A DNA stretch of 64,000 nt from a virus, in IMG/VR virus record IMGVR_UViG_3300046820_002568, positions 1 through 64,000 of that record. One strand, given 5' to 3'. The first letter of the stretch is position 1, and each line of letters opens with the position of its first letter. The translations under genes and the position numbers were made by a program. The notes below the pieces were generated by a model. That model had not been told where the DNA came from. It saw only the letters and a program-made list of their open reading frames with translations, and searched no databases. This document shows positions 14,384 through 22,599 of this stretch, one piece after another.

Positions 14384-16028
14384 AAATTCCCAAATTAATT
14401 GATGTTAATGACGTAATATGTCCACTCAATCCCCATATCAATTCAACAGGGGTTCTTGAATTATAATTGATAAACCACATTTTTGGAAGAGAAAAATCGC
14501 TTACAACTGACATTTTATTTTCTAAAATCTCAATCGCATCTTTCCATTCCTCCTTTGGATTTTCATTAAACCTTGCCCTTGTTTGAGCATTTCTCCAGAT
14601 AACTTTTTTACTTTCAAGTTTCTTTGGGGTAAATTGCATTGTAAGTCTTTCTCCATTTTCATTTCTGAGTGAAATAATTACTGAAGCAATGTTTGAGCAA
14701 TATGTTTTAACACAATTTGACTGGTGAGCACTTTCCTCAATGTATTGACTGTTCTTTTGGAAAAGTACTGGTGTATATCTCACTCCATTAACAATAAATG
14801 GTTTCTCAACGTGTTCAACAAAATTACTATCATATTCTCTGTCGTAGTGTCCTTGAGTGTAGAAATCATATTTCTCGGTAAAAATTACGTGTTCCTCTCT
14901 GAAACTTTTGATGTCTTTTGCATTCCATCTAACTTTTTCATGCTTGCTGATTTCAGTATAAAATCTAACGTGGTCATTAATCGAATGAAGACCAAGTTCT
15001 GATTCAAAGTGAGCAAGTACTGTAAGATAGAAGTTTAATTTTTCTTTTTTACTAAGGACTTCATAAAAATGAACGTTGTTTTTTGAGATTGAGCCAATAT
15101 AAACCCCTCCGTTATTTTGAATAAATGTTCTTATCTCACTCTCGGGTCTTTGAATTAGAAATTCAATGGAGAATAGTTTAACAAGTCCTTGTAGTTCATA
15201 AAAATCAATCTTGTTTGTTGTATGTAAAACTTTTCTAAACTTATCTCCTTTCAGTCCATAGTGTTGCATGTAGGTATCCACCAGTTTCATTCCGTTTTTC
15301 TTAAACAATCTTTGTGGTGGTTTGGTTCCACATTGTTTATATGCAAGGAAGTTGTCAGGAAATTTAATACCTCTGTCAGTCAAATACTTAAAGTAAAAGT
15401 CGGTGGATAAGTCATAATAACTCTCTCTTGGTGAAATACCGATTATACTATAAAACTTACCATAAATCTCGTGGACTTTATTAATATCAATTATCGGAGC
15501 TTGAGGGTACTCTGGATTCTCAACAGTAGTAGTTAAAGGAATTACTTGTCTGTAAATCTCATTCAAATGATTGAAGAAGTGATTACAATTTATTTTTTTA
15601 CTTTTTTTCCTTTTGTTATATCCTGTAATATGACCCGAATAGAAGTTTTTTGTATTCTTATTGAAAGTAAGAAAAAATACACTGCTCTTTCTTGTGAACC
15701 ATACAACACCAGGTTTTCTGTTTTTACTAGTAAGGAAGAGTTTTAATGAAACTTTATTTTCATCTTCTTCGAGACATAAAGTATGTCTTAAAATTTCAAT
15801 GCGGCAAAGGGGATTACCAAAGTCTTTTAATTCAGCATTAACATCTAAATAACGTCTTTTGAAAACCCATTCTGTTTGTTTATATAGAAGGAATCCATAA
15901 TTTAATATTTGGTCCGTAAAAGGGTCCTCAGCATCTTGATTAATAGTTGCCGGCTCTCTCAAAGGACAATTATCCTCATATTCGGTCACCCAAATTCTTT
16001 CATGCACAATCTTATCAATTGTTTCCAT
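14364..16028 (-). CDS. PcfJ-like protein
   Basis: 554 residues. The C-terminal third holds the PcfJ-like pattern: EESAHQSNCVKTYCS, then SVIISLRNENGERLTMQFTP and QTRARFNENP. PcfJ-like domains occur in conjugative plasmids and phages; their biochemical role is not established. The N-terminal two thirds are not recognised. It is the first gene of the operon with the redox pair and has a host-type promoter whose -7 box ends 4 bases before the ATG, so early, nearly leaderless expression is likely. Confidence 0.78.
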   Translation of the reverse strand: METIDKIVHERIWVTEYEDNCPLREPATINQDAEDPFTDQILNYGFLLYKQTEWVFKRRYLDVNAELKDFGNPLCRIEILRHTLCLEEDENKVSLKLFLTSKNRKPGVVWFTRKSSVFFLTFNKNTKNFYSGHITGYNKRKKSKKINCNHFFNHLNEIYRQVIPLTTTVENPEYPQAPIIDINKVHEIYGKFYSIIGISPRESYYDLSTDFYFKYLTDRGIKFPDNFLAYKQCGTKPPQRLFKKNGMKLVDTYMQHYGLKGDKFRKVLHTTNKIDFYELQGLVKLFSIEFLIQRPESEIRTFIQNNGGVYIGSISKNNVHFYEVLSKKEKLNFYLTVLAHFESELGLHSINDHVRFYTEISKHEKVRWNAKDIKSFREEHVIFTEKYDFYTQGHYDREYDSNFVEHVEKPFIVNGVRYTPVLFQKNSQYIEESAHQSNCVKTYCSNIASVIISLRNENGERLTMQFTPKKLESKKVIWRNAQTRARFNENPKEEWKDAIEILENKMSVVSDFSLPKMWFINYNSRTPVELIWGLSGHITSLTSINLGIYGLIEF

Positions 16029-16032
16029 ACAA

Positions 16033-16064
16033 CAAAGATAGTAAAAAAATTTGACTAGTTCAAA
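16033..16064 (-). promoter_or_regulatory. Bacteroidetes-type promoter
   Basis: TTTG (16061-16064), 20-base spacer, TATCTTTG (16033-16040) in minus-strand sense. The PcfJ-like start codon is 4 bases downstream. The upstream box lies within the last codons of the gene at 16055-16345. Confidence 0.75.
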
Positions 16065-16345
16065 ATAAATTCACCCCATTTTGTCTTATGGATGGGGACC
16101 ATAACTTCAATCTCTTTAACCTTTTCAGCACTCTTGTGAAGTTTAACTAAAATGTCAAGAAGTTGTTTTTGTGTAAGAGTAATCTCCTCACCTTTGTCAA
16201 AATTTTGATAAACACAAATTCTGACTTCCATATAGAATTTTTCTTTTTTGATTTCACCAATAAGATTTTTTAAATCTTTTGGATTTTTATCAAAGAAACC
16301 AATGAAACCCGAAATATAAATCTCGCAATCTACATTGTTTTTCAT
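16055..16345 (-). CDS. Hypothetical protein
   Basis: 96 residues beginning MKNNVDCEIYISGFIGFFDK. Predicted small alpha/beta fold with alternating strands (MEVRICVYQNF, KEIEVMVPIH). No family recognised. It is preceded by its own host-type promoter (16367-16398) and followed by that of the PcfJ-like gene. Confidence 0.7.
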   Translation of the reverse strand: MKNNVDCEIYISGFIGFFDKNPKDLKNLIGEIKKEKFYMEVRICVYQNFDKGEEITLTQKQLLDILVKLHKSAEKVKEIEVMVPIHKTKWGEFILN

Positions 16346-16366
16346 ATTATTTTGTTTTTTAGGTTA

Positions 16367-16398
16367 CAAATATAAACTAGTCTTCTCTGAAATACAAA
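16367..16398 (-). promoter_or_regulatory. Bacteroidetes-type promoter
   Basis: TTTG (16395-16398), 20-base spacer, TATATTTG (16367-16374). The upstream box lies in the last codons of the LRR gene. The start codon at 16345 is 21 bases downstream of the -7 box, leaving a short leader. Confidence 0.7.
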
Positions 16399-17741
16399 CC
16401 GTTTCCATAATCCGAGAACTTCTCTTTAACTGATTCAGGTAAATTTCTCTCAGGATTTGAACCGGCAAGTCCAATAAATGAAAGACCTTCCATGTTTGCA
16501 ATTGATTCAGGTAGTCTTTCAAGATTTGGATTATCAGGAAGTGATAAAAACTCAAGATTTTTAAGTTCTGAAATAGAATCCGGAATCTTTCTAACAATTT
16601 TTGATAACATTAAGTTTTCAAGATTTTGGAATCTAGATATTGTTTCAGGAATATCCAAAGATAATGCTTCATTTCCATTATTTTCAACGTGCAATAAGGT
16701 CAGATTATCTGGAATATTGTCAAAAATTTCTTCAAATCCATAAATTGCAACGAACTTACCTGCCGCGCTTCTTGGAATTGAAATAGTTAATTTATCTTCG
16801 TTACTCTTCACAAGGTTTTTGGCAAACTCAGGCTTAAAGTAATCTTTAAGTTCTTTAAGTTTTCCATTTAATAATTGAACCAAATCTTGTTGTCTATCGT
16901 GTCTATCCATAAACTGTTCGTCTTGGAAGTGGAACTGATATCTTTCAACAGGAAGACCTGATATTTGTCCAAGTTCTGATGATTCATTTGGAAGAATTAC
17001 ATAAAGAGGTCCGCGGCTTAGATAACCTTTCCAATAACTAAGACCAGGTGCCGATGTACACCATCTTGATTCACCTTTTTCAGACATTTGATTACCTCCG
17101 TAGAAACAAGCGGCGTCTCTTTGAAGTTCTCCAGTTCCTTCGATTTTAATTACAGTCCACTCGTTACCTCTGAATACTACATTAGCTCCAGGGTGTTCAT
17201 ATGTTTTCTTTGCTTCCTCTTTTTCGCTTTTTGAAGCCTTTGCCTTTTCAAGACTTAAATCTTTTGTAAGTTCAAAAAGACTAGCGGGTGTAAGTTTATT
17301 AATATCTCTCTGTTCTTGTGGAAACTGATTCTTAAATCTTTCGTATTTTTTTAAGTCCTCAGTTGTTTTATACAAATCCTCCATGAACAAACTTTGATAC
17401 TCTCCCACAACTCTTTTATATTCGGGAGTTCCTTTTTCCACATTAGCTCTCTCGTCATTAAATGTTGGAGCTACGAAATTCTTCAATAACCACTGAGTGT
17501 ATTTACCAACTTTAACATTATCCATATCTTCAACGCTCAACGTGTCAATATCTTTACCTTGCGGTACTCTTGTTGTTGGGTCAGCTAGAATAATAGCCTT
17601 TAGGGTTTCAAAGTCCATCAAACCTTTTGGTTTTCTGCCATCTCCTTCACGACCAGGTGCCGGTGCAACCATTTTGTCATAAAGGATTTTAAATCTTGAA
17701 TTTTCTAAGATAATCGATTTTAAAATGTTGGTAAATTTCAT
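16377..17741 (-). CDS. Leucine-rich-repeat protein with a conserved phage W-C domain
   Basis: 454 residues. A helical N-terminus is followed by a domain with NEWTVIKIEGTGELQRDAAC, ESRWCTSAPGLSYW and GPLYVILPN (about 205-270), a pattern I associate with virion-type proteins of large phages. At the C-terminus are about four LRR units (IPETISRFQNLENL, IPDSISELKNLEFL, LPESIANMEGLSFI). The LRRs are of the SDS22/bacterial type and usually mediate protein contact. It may be a structural or injected protein; this is inference. TATTTATA at 17757-17764. Confidence 0.78.
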   Translation of the reverse strand: MKFTNILKSIILENSRFKILYDKMVAPAPGREGDGRKPKGLMDFETLKAIILADPTTRVPQGKDIDTLSVEDMDNVKVGKYTQWLLKNFVAPTFNDERANVEKGTPEYKRVVGEYQSLFMEDLYKTTEDLKKYERFKNQFPQEQRDINKLTPASLFELTKDLSLEKAKASKSEKEEAKKTYEHPGANVVFRGNEWTVIKIEGTGELQRDAACFYGGNQMSEKGESRWCTSAPGLSYWKGYLSRGPLYVILPNESSELGQISGLPVERYQFHFQDEQFMDRHDRQQDLVQLLNGKLKELKDYFKPEFAKNLVKSNEDKLTISIPRSAAGKFVAIYGFEEIFDNIPDNLTLLHVENNGNEALSLDIPETISRFQNLENLMLSKIVRKIPDSISELKNLEFLSLPDNPNLERLPESIANMEGLSFIGLAGSNPERNLPESVKEKFSDYGNGLYFRED

Positions 17742-17756
17742 TTTTAAACTTTTTTA

Positions 17757-17764
17757 TATAAATA
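17757..17764 (-). promoter_or_regulatory. TATTTATA element, candidate phage promoter
   Basis: TATTTATA in minus-strand sense, 15 bases before the ATG at 17741, in the 25-base gap after the Dam-like gene. Confidence 0.45.
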
Positions 17765-17766
17765 TA

Positions 17767-18618
17767 TCAATAATTCATAATTAACAGCTCTTCCCCCATA
17801 TTTTGGGATTTCCCTTTTTTAGCTGCGGCTGCTTTAGCAAATTCCTTCTTTTCCCATCTATATTGGTCTTCAGGAAACCACTCGTGCAAAAGTACGAAAT
17901 CGTAGTAAGATAACGAAAACTTTCCTTCAATAGTTTTCAACACATTTGCCAGTCTTTCGTGGTCATCTCGGTCAAAGTCGTGATTTGAGTAATAATCACC
18001 TTCTCCAACTACAAAATAGGGAGGGTCGTTGTAAAAATACGTTGTTGGGGAATCGTATTTTTTTATTACGTCTTCAAAGTCCATATTCTCAACAAAAGTA
18101 ATTTTTTCAAACATCTTCTGCCATTCAGGATTTTTGAGTTTATTTTTAAATGAAGTAAATTTAGAATGATATTTTCCTTTTAAATCAATGAATTTAGATT
18201 TTGCCGGATTTGCCCCTGAAAAAACTTGGGTTAATACGTATACATATTTTGCAGCAACTTCATAATTTGGCTCATCTCCAATATTAAAATTTTCAGAATA
18301 AAGTTCTTTTTGAAAATTATCAAAATTTTCTTTACATATTGGGTTGGTTGGTTGAATATCTTTTTGTTGGACGATTATCTTTTCACATTCTTTTAGTAAT
18401 CTTTGGTGATTACTAATACATCTATATAAATTATAATTTAAAGGATTGAAGTCATTGTAAACAACTGTCTTTAAATTTGGAAAATTTACTAAATTCATGC
18501 CGAAAAAAATCCAAAATTGACCACTAAAACTTTCTACGTATGTTTCAATGTCTTTAGGTATAAATGGAACTATCCAACTTTGCATGCGTTTCTTTCCCCC
18601 GATGTATGATATACACAT
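17767..18618 (-). CDS. Dam-like (D12 class) adenine-N6 DNA methyltransferase
   Basis: 283 residues. The N-terminal YIGGKKRM (5-12) corresponds to the FxGGK AdoMet motif and NDPPYF (197-202) to catalytic DPPY, in the alpha-class order of Dam. Motif I reads YVESFSGQFW where YVEPFxGxGAV is usual: Ser replaces Pro and Gln-Phe replaces Gly-Ala/Ser. Activity therefore cannot be assumed. Role: methylation of phage DNA against restriction, or regulation. It follows the LAGLIDADG gene by 12 bases. Confidence 0.85.
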   Translation of the reverse strand: MCISYIGGKKRMQSWIVPFIPKDIETYVESFSGQFWIFFGMNLVNFPNLKTVVYNDFNPLNYNLYRCISNHQRLLKECEKIIVQQKDIQPTNPICKENFDNFQKELYSENFNIGDEPNYEVAAKYVYVLTQVFSGANPAKSKFIDLKGKYHSKFTSFKNKLKNPEWQKMFEKITFVENMDFEDVIKKYDSPTTYFYNDPPYFVVGEGDYYSNHDFDRDDHERLANVLKTIEGKFSLSYYDFVLLHEWFPEDQYRWEKKEFAKAAAAKKGKSQNMGEELLIMNY

Positions 18619-18630
18619 AATATTATTTAT

Positions 18631-19434
18631 TTAATTTAAATAACACTTCCACCCTTTGTTTGTTTTTCCTATTCCTCTGGATAAATTTGACATAGTGGAG
18701 TATTTAAGTTTATTATCGTCACAAAATTTACGTAAATTTTTAGTAATAATAACTAATCCATTCGGATTTATCAATCTGTAACATTTCTTATTTTTTGTTT
18801 GAGAATAATCTCTTTTGTATGAATAACTAATTTTGTTGAAAATGTCTAATTTTCTTTTTAAGAATGTTTCAGAATTATTGTAAATGTATTCTTTGAATGA
18901 CTTGATGTCTTCTATTTTAGAAGTTTTCCAAATAGAATAGTTTTTGTAATTATAAATTAAACCTTTAGAAAAAAAATTTTGTATATCATTTATAAAATTC
19001 TTATTTGAACATATACTAATCTGAAATGAATTTGGTCTGTTTTTTACTTTAGAAATACTCCCGTCACCATCAAAGTATCCCCTTATAAAGTGGTTCATCA
19101 AATCTAAAGATATGTTAGGTAATCTAATTTTCTGTGTCTTATTTTGTACACAACCTAATTCAAATAATTTTTTAACCATAATATTTGAATATACACTTAC
19201 CTGACAAAATTTAGATTTACCATCTATTCCACATTTTATAGGTTTTTCACATTCTAAGTCTTTAAGAAATTTTTCAATATGACTGATGTCAGTATCTTTT
19301 AATTTTAATTTGATTTGACCACTTTTACCGTCTTTCATTCTAACATACCCATCGGCATATAGAAAGCCTAACCAGTAAGTTGACTTTTCATTTAAAACAT
19401 CAAAAAAATTTTCATTTAGATTGTATTTTCTCAT
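18631..19434 (-). CDS. LAGLIDADG homing endonuclease with C-terminal NUMOD-like module
   Basis: 267 residues. Two LAGLIDADG helices are seen: YWLGFLYADGYV (20-31) and HFIRGYFDGDGSI (115-127), each ending in the catalytic Asp, so it is a monomeric double-motif enzyme. The C-terminus, YRLINPNGLVIITKNL followed by FCDDNKLKYSTMSN and KGWKCY, resembles NUMOD-type DNA-binding repeats of phage homing enzymes. It is free-standing between a small RHH-like gene, which it overlaps by 23 bases, and the Dam-like gene; either neighbour could contain its cleavage site. Confidence 0.9.
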   Translation of the reverse strand: MRKYNLNENFFDVLNEKSTYWLGFLYADGYVRMKDGKSGQIKLKLKDTDISHIEKFLKDLECEKPIKCGIDGKSKFCQVSVYSNIMVKKLFELGCVQNKTQKIRLPNISLDLMNHFIRGYFDGDGSISKVKNRPNSFQISICSNKNFINDIQNFFSKGLIYNYKNYSIWKTSKIEDIKSFKEYIYNNSETFLKRKLDIFNKISYSYKRDYSQTKNKKCYRLINPNGLVIITKNLRKFCDDNKLKYSTMSNLSRGIGKTNKGWKCYLN

Positions 19435-19570
19435 AATACTCCTTTACCAAATTCTGTATGAACTTGGATACACTAACTTTTTCCAATCTCATTTTATCAA
19501 AAAGATATTTGTCAATACTAATTCCGTATTTAATTTTCTTATCCTTTTCCTCTTTTTTTGGTCTACCCAT
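19412..19570 (-). CDS. Small ribbon-helix-helix-like protein
   Basis: 52 residues, MGRPKKEEKDKKIKYGISID then KYLFDKMRLEKVSVSKFIQN. A basic start is followed by one beta strand and two helices, with the SVSKFIQNLVKEY pattern of CopG/Arc-type repressors. ATG 19568-19570 is 4 bases after a TATTTATA element (19575-19582); TGA is 19412-19414. The 3' end lies inside the start of the LAGLIDADG gene, which may be a result of that element's insertion. Likely a small DNA-binding regulator. Confidence 0.65.
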   Translation of the reverse strand: MGRPKKEEKDKKIKYGISIDKYLFDKMRLEKVSVSKFIQNLVKEYYEKIQSK

Positions 19571-19574
19571 ATTA

Positions 19575-19582
19575 TATAAATA
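19575..19582 (-). promoter_or_regulatory. TATTTATA element, candidate phage promoter
   Basis: 4 bases before the ATG of the RHH-like gene and 48 bases downstream of the terminator at 19631-19654. Confidence 0.5.
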
Positions 19583-19630
19583 TAATTAAATATAGTAAAA
19601 GTGCGTTAAAAAATAAATAGTAAGAATAAA

Positions 19631-19654
19631 AAAAGGACACATATGTGTCCTTTT
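19631..19654 (-). terminator. Intrinsic terminator of the outer-membrane protein gene
   Basis: Perfect 24-bp palindrome, AAAAGGACACAT and its complement, followed on the minus strand by a T-run (19627-19634 are A on the plus strand). It lies 28 bases after the end of the beta-barrel gene. Confidence 0.85.
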
Positions 19655-19682
19655 CTAAAATAAAAAAATTAAAAAAATCAAA

Positions 19683-20498
19683 TTAGAATAACAACAACAA
19701 CGAGGTGTTAAGAGGTCTTCCTGACACACCTGTATTCGGCTGAATTATTGTTTTATAACTTGGATTAACACTCACTGTAAGTTTTGCCTTTGCCGCAAAC
19801 TTTGATGAGAACTCAATATATCTTTTAATTGTGATTCCGACATTTGTAAATCCACCCTTACTTTGGAAGTTAACTTGTGATTCACCAGTTACATATCCCA
19901 TAAACATTTCTGTATTATAAGTTGGGTGATAGTTGAACTGAAAGAAGAATGCTCCCCTGTCATAGTTTTGATTTTGATAGAAAACCATACTTGAGAAGAA
20001 GTCTAATCTTGTATTAGCATCTCCTTTGTAATTAAATGTCGCTTCAAAGAAGTGATTTGTTCTTGATTTATCGTAAACAAAATAATCAGTATCTGAGGAA
20101 AGGATTTGATTTTCAAAATAAATGTCCTGTACTCCGAGTGATATATTATATATGTTAACTTTGGCACTTGTTACGATTTGATTTCCGAAACCTGGTCTGT
20201 ATTGGTTTGCGGCAACATAACTCTTAATTCCAAAAGTTGTCCATTTGCATGGTTCATATTCGGCATCCAAGTAAACACCAGTTTGTTTTCCGACATCAAC
20301 GCCTCTCCAAATATTAGCCGAACCAAGACCAAATTCAGCAGTGAATGGACTTTGTTTTTTCTTTGGTTTATAGAAAATTCCTTTACCTCTTGTTGTATCA
20401 ACAAAAGCCGTGTCTTTGGTTAAAAACTTAACTTGTGAGAATGTAGCCAAAGAACTTAAAAATAAAATAGTTAAAATTAAAATTTTTTTCATCTTCAT
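19683..20498 (-). CDS. Outer-membrane beta-barrel protein with signal peptide (TorF/TIGR02001-like)
   Basis: 271 residues. A typical signal peptide, MKMKKILILTILFLSSLATF-SQ (1-22), is of the Bacteroidetes style. The mature part is made of alternating amphipathic strands with many aromatic residues, contains SANIWRGVDVGKQTG (resembling the WRG motif near the start of TIGR02001/TorF-like barrels), and ends LLLLF with the C-terminal Phe that BAM recognises. A phage-encoded outer-membrane protein could mask or replace a receptor (superinfection exclusion) or aid nutrient or ion flux; this is inference. It forms a monocistronic unit with its own terminator. Confidence 0.78.
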   Translation of the reverse strand: MKMKKILILTILFLSSLATFSQVKFLTKDTAFVDTTRGKGIFYKPKKKQSPFTAEFGLGSANIWRGVDVGKQTGVYLDAEYEPCKWTTFGIKSYVAANQYRPGFGNQIVTSAKVNIYNISLGVQDIYFENQILSSDTDYFVYDKSRTNHFFEATFNYKGDANTRLDFFSSMVFYQNQNYDRGAFFFQFNYHPTYNTEMFMGYVTGESQVNFQSKGGFTNVGITIKRYIEFSSKFAAKAKLTVSVNPSYKTIIQPNTGVSGRPLNTSLLLLF

Positions 20499-20586
20499 TT
20501 TTTAATTGTTTATTATAATATTAAATAGTTTGAAGTATTTAATAAGTTTGAGTAATAATAACAAAAGTTAATCAAAAAAGAAAGTT

Positions 20587-20835
20587 ATGTCAGAAGAAAC
20601 ACAAGGTACTACTTGTAAGAAATGTGGTCAAGCTAAAAAAAGTTGTCCGACATGTAATCAAAAAAAACAGTTTAAAATAAATGAACCAAAGAAAGAAAAG
20701 AAACCTTGTAAATCCTGTAATAAGGCAATTAGACAACTTTTACCAGTAATAATTACAACTATAGTTTTTACTACTTTTTTTGTTTATGGTGTATATGAAT
20801 TCGTAAAACACTTAATTGGATTATTTTCCAATTAA
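20587..20835 (+). CDS. Small membrane protein with three CxxC pairs
   Basis: 82 residues. The N-terminus has CKKC (10-13), CPTC (20-23) and CKSC (41-44) spaced by Lys-rich linkers, followed by one transmembrane span (about 51-70, LLPVIITTIVFTTFFVYGVY). It looks like a zinc-ribbon-like domain on a membrane anchor, the Cys part most likely in the cytoplasm given the flanking Lys. Overlaps the convergent gene at 20821 by 15 bases. Function unknown. Confidence 0.7.
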   Translation: MSEETQGTTCKKCGQAKKSCPTCNQKKQFKINEPKKEKKPCKSCNKAIRQLLPVIITTIVFTTFFVYGVYEFVKHLIGLFSN

Positions 20836-21285
20836 TTTCTTAATTAATTCTTCTTTAGTTATAAGATTAGAAGGTCTTTTAACTACCTTTTCTTCTTTGG
20901 CCACCGGTTTTTGAACTTTTGGCTCTTCCTTTTGTTCGACAACTTGAACCTTCATTTTTGGCGTATCTTCTTCTTGTTCGGCAATCTGAACAGTTACTTT
21001 CTTATTTGTTGCAACTGAAAAATCTGAAGACCATGGTTCAAAATATACATCATCGGCAATTACTTCAAGTCTCATATTACCAACTGTTCCTTCAGGTAAG
21101 AAATTCTTTGTCTTAGGAATTGTTACTTCACATTCCCCATTTGATTGAATGTTACCTTTAAACATGTAGCTCATTTCATCGGATTCTACCACCAGTCTTA
21201 CTTGAGACTTTGCTAGTGATGTTCCTTCAACTTCAATGTTACAGTTGAATTTGTTTGCCTTGTCAGTATATAATTTATAAGCCAT
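20821..21285 (-). CDS. Conserved T4-like phage protein, probably virion assembly
   Basis: 154 residues. The N-terminal part (about 1-95) has a beta-rich pattern (CNIEVEGTSLAKSQVRLVVE, then LEVIADDVYFEPW and KVTVQI) that I recall as conserved among T4-like phages. The C-terminus is a charged linker rich in Lys, Glu and Val ending in a short helix ITKEELIKKLIG. A structural or assembly role is plausible but not shown. A TATTTATA element at 21293-21300 lies inside the end of the upstream gene. Confidence 0.65.
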   Translation of the reverse strand: MAYKLYTDKANKFNCNIEVEGTSLAKSQVRLVVESDEMSYMFKGNIQSNGECEVTIPKTKNFLPEGTVGNMRLEVIADDVYFEPWSSDFSVATNKKVTVQIAEQEEDTPKMKVQVVEQKEEPKVQKPVAKEEKVVKRPSNLITKEELIKKLIGK

Positions 21286-21286
21286 A

Positions 21287-21616
21287 TCAATCTATAAATA
21301 TATTGACTTTTATATTTCTCTGCTCTTTTAAAGAAACTTCTACATCTTTTAATTTGATTTTTACTTTTGTGTTTTTGTTCTTATTTGCCCTTGTTTCAAA
21401 TTGAATCTCGTCAACATTTAACCTAACAAAAAGGCCAATTAAAACTTCTTTGTCTTTTTCAGTTAATGCATCTAATCTTTCTCTTATTTTATAAGAAGGA
21501 ACCGCACCTCCCGCATTGCCAAGAAGTTTTTCAATGACACACCCTTCAGCCCATGTAAATGGTGTATCTAACCAAGCGTAAGGAGCGTCATCCCAAGCAT
21601 AACATATAACCGCCAT
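21287..21616 (-). CDS. Hypothetical protein
   Basis: 109 residues beginning MAVICYAWDDAPYAWLDTPF, with a Trp-rich N-terminus (repeated YAW/FTW) and a C-terminal basic strand region (KNTKVKIKLKDVEVSLKEQ). It ends one base before the start of the next gene. Its last codons NIFID-stop are made by the TATTTATAGAT sequence of the downstream promoter element. No family recognised. Confidence 0.7.
   Translation of the reverse strand: MAVICYAWDDAPYAWLDTPFTWAEGCVIEKLLGNAGGAVPSYKIRERLDALTEKDKEVLIGLFVRLNVDEIQFETRANKNKNTKVKIKLKDVEVSLKEQRNIKVNIFID
21293..21300 (-). promoter_or_regulatory. TATTTATA element embedded in coding end
   Basis: In the sense of the gene at 20821-21285, 7 bases before its ATG. 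The element doubles as the codons for NIFI of the upstream gene. Confidence 0.45.
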
Positions 21617-21620
21617 TAAT

Positions 21621-21628
21621 TATAAATA
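21621..21628 (-). promoter_or_regulatory. TATTTATA element, candidate phage promoter
   Basis: 4 bases before the ATG at 21616, just after the TAG stop of dnaJ. Confidence 0.45.
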
Positions 21629-21632
21629 GAGA

Positions 21633-22565
21633 CTAAACGGCAACTTTTCTTTTGTGTTTAACATGAAGTTTAATATAGAAGTCACCTCTCTCATTTGAAT
21701 ACCCTTTTCCACCAACTTTAAGAGGCTTACTTGAGTCAAATATTTCAGGCATTTTAACATTCAGCTCTCCGTGAGGATGAGGAATTTTTAATTCATCCAT
21801 ATCTAGCTCGTCAATTGAAAGGTACTTTGTATATATGAGGTCACCGGCAGATTTTTCAAATCCATCTTGTGTTACAATTAAAACTTTTAAAATTAAATCA
21901 CCGAACATCCCATCATGGAAATCCCCCATTCCACCAGCCCTTACCATCTGACCATCTGAAATTCCAACAGGAAGTGTCATTGTTATTTTCTGACTTTCAT
22001 TAACCTTACCTTCACCATTGCAAATACCACAAGTAGTTTTAAAATTAAAACCTCTTCCCGAACAATGATTACATGGGCTTTGGAATATATTTTGGAAAAA
22101 CCCATTCCCAACTCTTTGAGTTATGTGTCCACTTCCTCCGCAGTGTGTACAAGATATTCTTTCTCCTCCCTTACCATCACAGCTTCCACAATTTGTTTTC
22201 CTCGTAAAATTAATATCAACCTGTTTTCCAAGGAATGAATCAACTGCCCCAATTTTAATTTCCATTACTTTATCAGGAGCTCTTCGTTGTTGCCTTCCCC
22301 CACCAAACATATTTGCAAATATGTCAAATGGATTACCTCCACCCATATCAAATCCACCAAAAGGATTATTCCTTTGGTTATCATATTGAGCCTTTTTATT
22401 GTCGTCTGAGAGTGTCGAATAGGCTTCGTTTATTTTTTTAAACTCTTCCTCATTTCCTCCCCTATCAGGATGTGATTCTTTAGACTTTGTACGAAATGCT
22501 TTTTTAATTTCATCTTGGCTTGCATCTTCAGAAACTCCAAGTACTTGATAATAATTTTCCAACAC
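21633..22565 (-). CDS. dnaJ: DnaJ co-chaperone
   Basis: 310 residues with the complete type I layout in shortened form: J domain (1-65) with HPD at 32-34, a Gly/Phe-rich linker (68-90), four CxxC zinc motifs (CGSC 126-129, CTHC 139-142, CNHC 165-168, CGIC 179-182), and the C-terminal substrate-binding domain. Cellular DnaJ is about 370 residues, so the C-terminal dimerisation region is trimmed. It would stimulate host DnaK, probably for folding phage structural proteins or remodelling replication complexes. The gene ends with TAG, showing that TAG is a normal stop in this genome. Confidence 0.95.
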   Translation of the reverse strand: MLENYYQVLGVSEDASQDEIKKAFRTKSKESHPDRGGNEEEFKKINEAYSTLSDDNKKAQYDNQRNNPFGGFDMGGGNPFDIFANMFGGGRQQRRAPDKVMEIKIGAVDSFLGKQVDINFTRKTNCGSCDGKGGERISCTHCGGSGHITQRVGNGFFQNIFQSPCNHCSGRGFNFKTTCGICNGEGKVNESQKITMTLPVGISDGQMVRAGGMGDFHDGMFGDLILKVLIVTQDGFEKSAGDLIYTKYLSIDELDMDELKIPHPHGELNVKMPEIFDSSKPLKVGGKGYSNERGDFYIKLHVKHKRKVAV

Positions 22566-22599
22566 TATAATTTTTAAATTTTATTATTAAATTAATAAT

